64,000 nucleotides of DNA, taken from positions 310,001-374,000 of the forward strand of contig NW_017265136.1 in assembly GCF_001638985.1 (NCBI RefSeq), given 5' to 3'. A program made the position numbers and the translations under genes. The first letter of the stretch is position 1. Every line of letters begins with the position of its first letter. Below the pieces are notes generated by a model. That model was not told where the DNA came from. It saw only the letters and a program-made list of their open reading frames with translations, and did not search any database. Origin of the DNA: Phycomyces blakesleeanus NRRL 1555(-). Its lineage: Eukaryota > Mucoromycota > Mucoromycetes > Mucorales > Phycomycetaceae. Shown piece after piece: positions 56,488 to 64,000 of the stretch.

Positions 56488-58327
56488 CTACCAGACTGGC
56501 CGAGAGTCGTGTTTTGCCATGTCAATAATTCTCCATCCTCCTGTCACAGGGTTCTGCAGATCCTCAGGTTCTTTTGTGAGCACACAGGCATATGTGACCT
56601 GTTCAATGTGATCCTACAAAAACCAAACACATTTCCTTTTTTAGCCTCTTGTTCTTTTCGATCACTTACAATCACACATTACTTAACATACCTCTTTGCC
56701 AAATACAACTTCTCCACTCTTTGCATTACGGAACACAATAATCTCCTGGGTACGGAACGAAAGCACCAAGACAGGAACATCGTTCTCAAGGATCTTTGCT
56801 GTCACCAACTATATACATAATTCATTTATTTTTTTTGTATTATAGATATAAATATAACTTACATCAACATCTCTCAAATCCTGGATTCTGCAATCACTCA
56901 CGAGTCCTTGCTGCATTTGGGCTTGAATAAGAGCGGTTAGGACATTGTAAGTCTAACATAAAATGAGGGTAAGTGCCCGTGCGTTCTTATCTCTCCACGA
57001 TCCGCCCCCAAAATCAATTTACAAATATATACACTTTTAAAAATAAAAATTAAAAATTTAAAAAAAAAAAGCACTTACAGCCTCTGAACACCACAACTTC
57101 AAAGTCTCCACATCACCCTTGAGGTATGCCTCCATAAGCTCAGGTACAATGTAACTACGTGCTTCGGTCATGAACTTTTCCATGTTAAAGGTGGGGTCAA
57201 TTGTCTGGAAAGCACGAATGGCCTGAGCCTGATCAGATTCCTCAAACATGGAACCTAATCAACAAACACACACACATATATATATTAGAGAGAGAGAGAA
57301 AAACAACTCACAGTAATACACTACAAAATACTTCTTCCTTTTTTTTTTGGTCCTTTCATTATCTATCTATCTATCTCTCTTTCTTTCTTGCTTACCAAAT
57401 GTCTCTGAGACACGGTCAGTAAAGGCTCGGGAATAAGACACAAAGATATTGTCTGAATCTTCATAGTTCTTTCTGGCCCGGAAAATACCCTGCATAATAG
57501 GACTGTCTTCCTTGAACTTTGACCAGCTCTCTTTCCACTTTGAGTCCTTGTGGAGCACGATTCCTGAGCCAGCATTAGGATCCTCCACAACCTTCTTCTT
57601 TCCCAGACCGCCGCCCTGAGCTTCTGCTTGAGCCTGTTCACGCAACTTGCGGCGAGTCTCCTTGTCAACAAAACCAGCGTATCTGCCACTATCATCCTTG
57701 ACGACTGTCTGGAAACCCTCGGAGATCTTGCCAGCAGCCGCACTGTTTCTCAATGGGTCTGCTGCCTTGTCAATGTTTTCGGCTGCCTTTTTCAGTTTTT
57801 CGGCAGTCTCCTTGGCAAAATCGGTGTCGGCTGCCTTTTTGTAGGACTCGTTGATACTCTCGCCAACCTTACTTGCAGTCTGCGTGATCTTTTCACTGGC
57901 TTGCTTTAATCTCTCTGACTGTGCCGATTGTTGTTCCTTTTTATATATATATTTATTTATATAAATTAAGAGTAAATAATACAGTACATGATATTATTGT
58001 ATGATGTTATATGATTATGAACACAACACAGTAAAACCCCTCCTCCTTCTTACACTTTATTAAAGAAATAAACAAACATACCTTTGCTTTCTCAAACAAT
58101 TCTCGGGCTTTCTTGAGAGTGTCACTCTCTCCGATCTTGCCAGACTCGTCCTGAAGGGTCTTTACACCATCCTGGACTTCTTTGTTTTTCTTCATTTGAT
58201 CTTTAATCGTCTGGATGAATACACGGACAGGTGAGCTGTAGTTTCGTACTGGGGTTGTACGGAATCCGGTGACAACATGGCTACTGACACGGGCACGTGT
58301 AGAGAGAATTGCTTTGTAGGCAGACAT
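56488..58327 (-). CDS. TIM44: Mitochondrial import inner membrane translocase subunit Tim44, 6 exons, 431 aa
   Basis: Exons (minus): 58327-58082, 57936-57396, 57254-57079, 56952-56863, 56808-56692 and 56613-56488. The N-terminus (MSAYKAILSTRARVSSHVV...TTPVRNYSSPV) is an amphipathic, Arg-rich matrix-targeting sequence. Next comes a Lys/Glu-rich helical region (VRVFIQTIKDQMKKNKEV; EKLKKAAENIDKAADPLRN). The C-terminal Tim44 domain follows: DSKWKESWSKFKEDSPIMQG, FTDRVSETFGSMFEESDQAQ, FMTEARSYIVPELMEAYLKG, LKLWCSEATYN, and WRIIDMAKHDSRPVW at the end. Tim44 tethers mtHsp70 to the TIM23 channel in the presequence import motor. Length is typical of the family. Confidence 0.95.
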
Positions 58328-59526
58328 ATTTTTTTAATTTTTTTTTTTAAAAAAAAAACAGGGAAAGTAATATGTGTATGTAAATATGTATATAAAAGAC
58401 TTTCTCTTTTTTTTTTCTTTTTAGACAAGCACACACACACACACTAAAAAAAAAAAAAAGAGAAGCAAAGCGTGGGAGGGGAAGGAAAAAGTGACAAGGG
58501 GGTTGGAAAGGATCGATTCACAAGACAGTCATAAAAATATCTCCGGTTTCGTCACCGCTCAAAATCTCTCTCTCTCTTTTTCTCTCTCTCTCTCTTTGTC
58601 TATTCTTTTTGTTTCTTTTATTTTCTTGAGCTTTTCTTTGGATTTGTTACATTTTTCTCGATTGTTCTTAATTTTTTTTTTATCCAGTCATATTTCGGTG
58701 GCTTGGAGTCAGTGTGATTATATAAGATCTAGCTAGATTTATTATAGCACATACGATTAATATAGTATTATCATTATAATAACCTTTTTTTTTTTTAATT
58801 TTAATTTTAATTTTAATTTTCTTTATTTTTTAATCCAAAAATAAAATTTTAAATATTATTATTATTATTATTATTTGATTGACAGTGTAAATATGTATAA
58901 AGAAAGAGAAGGAGAGCATGTGTATATATAAAATGTGTAGGCAGGTAGACATGCATGCATGCAGGCAGGCAGGCAGACATGCGTCGATTAATTTATTTCT
59001 ATATGGTTCTTTTTTTTTTTTGAAAGGGTATCGGAATCACCCGTGTCCTAATTGAGTGAGATCGCCTTAGATAAACTATAAGAACATGAAAAGGGGCAAA
59101 TGTGGAATCATTGATGGAGTATATACCACGAGTACCAAACTAAGAACTCCCAAAAACAATATTAAATAAAAATTATAATTTACAATTACAACAACAACAA
59201 CAATAATAATAATAATAATAATAATAATAGCAATAGTAACAGTGTACACAATATTTTCATCCGATCAAGCTACTCAAAAACCATCCCACTAATATATATA
59301 TATATATAATTATAATTATAAGCAATTTTTATTTTCTTGTCGTTGTTGGGTTTTATTATATATATTATATATATTTTTATAATATTGGATTATGTGTATA
59401 TAAATATAGATATGTGTATGGGTGGGTGGGCTTGTACTTGCACTCAAATACCCACGAGGCCTAATGGTAGTTTGACAAGATATTTATATGTTTGTATGCC
59501 TGTAATTATTATTATTATTATTATTT

Positions 59527-59549
59527 GGGGGGGGGGGGGGGGGGGGGGG
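59527..59549. repeat. 23-nt poly-G run
   Basis: An unbroken G run directly after (ATT)n. It is rare in AT-rich DNA and prone to sequencing error, so its exact length is uncertain. Confidence 0.85.
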
Positions 59550-59767
59550 TATTGAAAGTCTCCAGGTCATTCGATATTTAATTTTGTCGATTTTTTTCTT
59601 CTTCTTCTTCTTTAAAACGTGTAATTTTTAGGCTTGTTCTTCTCTATAATTTTTTTTTAATCGATAGATTTGTTGACCTATTCATATAATCTACAAAACT
59701 GGTGGTCTTTTCATTCATTCATTCATTCATGCATTCCTTTTCTTCTTCTTCTTCTTCTTCTGATTCT

Positions 59768-59768
59768 G

Positions 59769-59811
<43 letters not shown>

Positions 59812-59815
59812 CTCT
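59768..59815. repeat. (GGCTCT)8 hexanucleotide microsatellite
   Basis: Eight perfect hexamer copies, preceded by (CTT)n. It lies in a gene-free region; the Gly-Ser or Leu-Ala repeat it could encode is not in a supported gene. Confidence 0.9.
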
Positions 59816-60585
59816 GATAATTTCTGCTCAAGTCCTCTTCTTCTTTATATTCTTCTTGATTTATTATTATTACCTTTTTATCTTATTTGGTAAATTCATT
59901 AAAATAACGCGTGTTTCAACTATTCAGCATGGAAAGATTCCAAATATCCATATATTCCCATACGTCTCTTTCTCTACATATATATATATATATATATTAT
60001 CAGCTTTAATTTTTATCGGTGTTGATTTTACCCCTATTTCTCTATAGAAGGAAAGGGTATTGTAAATAAGACTTACTTAATATAGTAGTAATCTACTATC
60101 CTTTTATATAAAAAAAAGGAATTTAAATCCAAATAACTTAATCTGCAGTTTACAAACTTTTTTTCTCTCTTTCTCTCGTACATACACAAAGCATACATAG
60201 ATACATATATTGTTATTGTTGTCATGGTTACTTGAATTCCAATATATACTTTATTAGTGTATATCTAATTATATCTAATTATATATATATGTAGATATTT
60301 AATGTTAATCTTTGAGTCAGTATTAAAATATCAAGATTAATTGTTTATAGGCATGTGTAATCTGTGCATATTGCATTACTTTATGATCAAAATCTATTAG
60401 AAGTATCCGATTTGGTAATAAGAAAACCAAAATAAAAGCCGGTTTATATATACAATGGTTTCAAAATAGAGAAAGTACTCCTTTATGACATAAAAGTATA
60501 TATTTAAATCAATTGATAAAGATATAAGAATAAATTATTTATTCTGAATATATATTCATTAGCCACACTACTTATACCTATTAAC

Positions 60586-60622
<37 letters not shown>

Positions 60623-62420
60623 AGGATAGCTATTGTGAAAAGTTGTGATAAGCTAAGAATTCTCAGAATGAATATAAAAACAAAGTATATATGCATCAAG
60701 TAAAGATCAAGCTAAATAGATTTAGAGATATGTTTTATGATTGCTTGTTTGAAGATTTTTTTTAAACCTGTAAAGAGAAATACTACTTGGTTGTAAACTT
60801 CACATGATAAGAAAAAAGGATAAAGTGTATATTAACAAGGACAATGGTCATGCAAAGAATTTAAGAAAATCCAACTAAGAACGAACATAATGAATTGCAA
60901 GATACCTGGTCAGAGCAAAACAAAACAAAAATCAACTCACAGCCTGTTACCAGCACTTAGTACACACCACTGGGGCTAACAAAAAAATATATAACTTTAG
61001 TAAGCATCAGAAAAAAAGGCAAGAACCGATTCGGTCAAGGATATGGACAGAGAGAAGATAAAGAATCATAGATAGATTCCTTTATTAAAGATGTTGTTCT
61101 CTTAATTTTTATAGGATCAAGGCATACTAGTATCTATATATATATCTAGCTGCTATACGGTGCTTACCCTATAGAAAAAAAATAGGCGATTTTAGTGAAT
61201 TGTTGCAAGTTTTCCGAAGTTTAGGGTATCTTGTACTTGCGTTTTAATTATGCACCAATTTCTCTCTCACTCTCTTTTATATTCTACCTTTTTTTTTTAC
61301 CCCACCATGTTTTTTTTGCAGTCAAAGCAAAACATCTTTTTCTTAGCTTTTTTAACCCATTACAAAACTAAATACCAAGTTATTCAAATCTAATGGCTTA
61401 CCAGCGGTAGCTTGGGTGGGTCCTAAGCGGTAACCAGGACGAAATTTTTTCATCTTCTTTGAAGTCTAGTCAGACTTTGTCTCAAACTACGACCCTCCTG
61501 GAGATCTTCTTCTGCTTGTCTTCTGATACGTCAAATCCGAATGACGAGGGTGAACCTTAAAGGTATAGTCTCATCATATCTCAGATTGGTAAGTATATGT
61601 CGGAAGTTCAGGACAGCAGCAAGATCCTGATTCCACAAACGATGCATAACCTCTGACCCGTCCATGTTCTCCAAACAATTTAGATTGGTACATCTAAAAG
61701 GACTTGTTTCTATTTTTTTTCACAAGGCTTAGAATTATTAAATGTCTCTAAAAGGAGCATACTTAATAGCTATGAAGGCTAGTATTAATAAAATACGAAT
61801 CAGCAAAGTTGACAAAAGAAAGCAATCTGAGAAGAATTGACAGAAAAATATATGCATCAAGTACAATTTGGTTGTCAAGATTGCTCGCATGCTCATTAGA
61901 AATCTCGGTAGATTTAGAGAATTGCAAGGAATCTGTCTTCTGGTTTCTCAAAATTAGGAATCAGACATGACAATGTTAACACGAAGCAGGTTTATACTCT
62001 GATAAAAAGAATTAATTAAGCAATATACATATCTTCATCAATATCATAGTACTTAGAGAATAGCCTTTTTTTTTTTAGATAAAAAAATATAAAAAATATT
62101 ACATAGAAATAGATATATGTGTATTATTTAGTAACTTTATAGCTTAAACTGCTACTAAATATCATAAAAAATAGTACTTCTTCTTTCCATACTTCTTTAT
62201 ATTCAACTTGTATTATTTTGATCAATAAAAACTATAAAATTCCAATATAAAACCGTGTATTTGTTGAACCAATTATAAGAATAGAGATATCTAAAAATGG
62301 TATAATTGTGCTACTTTAAACGATTTTATTGGATTAGATAAAAAGTAATTTGAACTCCAATAAATAGTATTCGCTGTAGATACTTTTAATTTACTAAAAG
62401 CCAATATTCTATTAGCAGAA

Positions 62421-62467
62421 ATTACAACTTCGCGACCGTAGGAATTATACGGTCGCGGAGTTATAAT
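62421..62467. repeat. GC-rich hairpin in AT-rich DNA
   Basis: 62421-62440 pairs with 62448-62467 (core CGCGACCGTA / TACGGTCGCG) around a 7-nt loop, with two mismatches in 20 bp. A related GCGACCGC lies at 62553-62560 in a GC-richer patch (62540-62650). It could be a terminal hairpin of a decayed element; no gene is assigned. Confidence 0.6.
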
Positions 62468-63427
62468 GTCTGCCATTTACTACAGTGTTAGTTTAGTTAT
62501 ATATATTCATCAATTATATCAATTTTGCAATATATCATGCCCGTTGCGACCGCATCTGTGGGGTACCCATGTCTCAGAATCACTGGTTCTGGTCCGACGC
62601 CCTTTAGACGGCTTCGTGGCGATTGTCTTTGAATACCTAAAGTGGTTAGATTTCAGACAACATTATATATAAATTTAGTAAATAGTCTAAAGATTCCGAA
62701 TGTCCTTTTTCAAATGCTAACATAATTTGACCCTCTGTTTTTGGGCTATATTCAATTGTCAATGTGGTCAATGTACATTATATATATATATATATATAAT
62801 TCTTATAAATGCTAAAAGAAAAAGAAACCTGTCGTACATTTTGACCACATCTTTTATGAAGACGTGAATCTTCAATTGGTGGGCAACAACTGAGACTCTT
62901 GAAAATGTATTCTTAATCAGCTCCTGGCGTATAATACTTGACTATAATTTAACTGGTGTTTCTCTTACAGTGTCATCAATACTATACTGTGTTAGTTTAT
63001 AGGATATCTTCTGTGTTTAATAATTATGCACATATGAGAATAAAAAACTGTGGCAAAGGTATTTTGTTTCAGCTACTACTGCCCAATTCGCTACATACCA
63101 CTTTTTTTTTCAGTACTCCACCATTCACAAAAAGCTAAAAAAAAAAAAAAAAGAAGGCAGCTCCATGTGTATATTTTTATTTTCTTGTCCTCCTTTTCCC
63201 CCTTTCTTTCTCTTTCAAACTTTCCTCATTCTAGCAGTGCTGTATCACCCATTTTTTTTTATGTCTACACTCTCAGCCAAAAAATAGCTTCCTTTTGTTT
63301 TTAGCTAACGAGGATGCCTGTTTGATCTATGCCCTGTAAGTTACAGCCGAGAACAAGGCAATGACCATAAAGCGACTGAAGGACACCTGCCTAGAACCTG
63401 TAGTCGTGAAAGATGAGAATTCTACAG

Positions 63428-63960
63428 TTACAGTTGTAGTCTCAACCAAGACAGTAGACTTGGAACCATGGCGCTATATTCGGTTGATTTCAGAGGAACC
63501 ACCCAAACAATAAATAAATAAATGAGCAAAAGCAGTTGCAGAGAGTCCAAGTGCCGAGCTCCCCAGCAGTAGTGAATAGCAGTCATAGGCGCCCAAGGAT
63601 GATAAAAAAAAATCACTATTATTACAACACTTATTTGTGCATTTATGAAAACAACCAACCAAACAAACCGTTGAAGATGACTTGGCCTCAGATCATTAGA
63701 AGCCTCCCTGATTCTTGTCATCAGTGTCTTAAGCTCCCAATAAAATTTATTTCGTTTGACTTTACTCTTAGCCACTGACCAAGACTTTTCGATTTGATTC
63801 AGCCCAGAAGAATAGGGAGCCAAAACGACACAACGGTTACCGCGAAATTCTACATACTTGGCTATATTACCCAATGTTTGAATTGAACTATTATACCCCG
63901 CGAAGTAATGTACTTTCATGTGAGAGTGCTAGCCCATCTTATCCATTGTTGATTTTCTTT
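63428..63960 (-). pseudogene. Decayed DDE transposase fragment (C-terminal half, runs toward window end)
   Basis: The minus-strand ORF from 63919 reads MKVHYFAGYNSSIQTLGNIA, then VEFRGNRCVVLAPYSSGLNQ and IEKSWSVAKSKVKRNKF, matching the IS630/Tc1 order: GHYIVMDNAPIH, then LPPYSPELNPIE and FWSIVKNKVKR. The second catalytic Asp is lost (FAGYNS where VMDNAP is expected). The final ~60 residues read through unrelated sequence. Just upstream (63930-63950) MDKMG-stop-HSH matches the MDEMD...M segment with a stop. It is a third transposase lineage in the window and is dead. Confidence 0.75.
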
Positions 63961-64000
63961 ATAGAAAACTAAAGAAATGTTCTGCAGCTCTCCGTGTGCT

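Larger units (their letters stand above)
58328..63360. other. ~5 kb region with no recognisable gene
   Basis: AT-rich DNA with many simple repeats: (CT)n 58567-58596, GCAGGCAG 58960-58974, (AAT)n near 59202-59228, (GA)n 60591-60619. ORFs are short and their composition follows the repeats. No tRNA, rRNA or protein motif was found. It may be a distal promoter, a heterochromatic spacer or a very decayed element. Confidence 0.5.

Noticed and set aside
59702..60047. ORFs encoding Gly-Ser or Leu-Ala repeats over (GGCTCT)8
   Set aside because: The composition comes only from the microsatellite; no flanking coding signal or splice structure.
63305..63512. Plus-strand text NEDACLIYAL-stop-VTAENKAMTIKRLKD resembling the C-terminal helix region of histone H3
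   Set aside because: The match is short, needs a stop to be skipped and an extra insertion, and no upstream histone exon was found. Not enough for a call.
1..64000. tRNA, rRNA or other structured RNA genes
   Set aside because: I scanned for tRNA-like A/B boxes and cloverleaf patterns by eye and found none that I could support. A tRNAscan/Infernal run would be decisive.

Overview
The window is nuclear DNA of a filamentous fungus, most likely an early-diverging one (Mucoromycota, Mucorales-like). The evidence is an FKS-type 1,3-beta-glucan synthase, a Bot1-type mitoribosomal protein and a Tim44, all with many short introns (about 45-190 nt), AT-rich intergenic DNA full of microsatellites, and a complete homologue of animal SZT2, a gene missing from model yeasts. 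I rebuilt the gene models by hand from splice signals and reading-frame closure. All multi-exon models except the partial first gene and the GRAM/TBC gene were summed exon by exon and close on a whole number of codons.

Layout. 1-0.3 kb: last exon of an unrecognised gene. 0.6-1.75 kb (+): Bot1/mS45. 1.85-6.6 kb (-): GRAM-GRAM-TBC-EF-hand Rab GAP. It shares a ~190 bp divergent promoter with SZT2 (6.8-17.9 kb, +, 13 exons, ~3,399 aa). 19.0-24.75 kb (+): FKS1-like glucan synthase. 25.0-27.6 kb (-): acyl-CoA synthetase with a 5-nt microexon. 28.95-39.85 kb: a 10.9 kb palindromic mobile element. 41.2-42.1 kb (-): an RS-domain/Hub1 fusion. 42.3-47.6 kb: transposon graveyard (a dead Tc1-like element and two MITE-like elements). 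47.7-49.3 kb (+): IFRD family. 50.0-51.4 kb (+): U2AF35. 52.3-55.4 kb (-): an RGS domain fused in frame to an FSP1/AMID-like FAD oxidoreductase. 56.5-58.3 kb (-): Tim44. 58.3-63.4 kb: about 5 kb without a recognisable gene. 63.4-64 kb (-): another dead transposase fragment.

The palindromic element is flanked by TA dinucleotides and has Tc1/mariner-type CAGT...ACTG ends. Each arm carries an intact DD34E transposase, an intact ~490-aa CxxC-CxxC protein I do not recognise, a fragment of a second transposase and a 50-bp minisatellite. The centre holds a Ty3-like Gag ORF between inverted (not direct) LTR-like repeats. A 100-N assembly gap lies in one arm, next to a ~0.6 kb repeated segment. The arms differ mainly by CpG to TpG/CpA changes, which suggests cytosine methylation and deamination.

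The host genes are not an operon. They mix splicing (Hub1 fusion, U2AF35), nutrient/TORC1 signalling (SZT2), vesicle traffic (TBC), cell wall (FKS), mitochondria (Bot1, Tim44) and G-protein/redox (RGS-oxidoreductase). The strongest candidates for something undescribed are the RGS-oxidoreductase fusion, the palindromic two-gene element with its unknown zinc-ribbon ORF, the RS-Hub1 fusion, and the 5-nt microexon.
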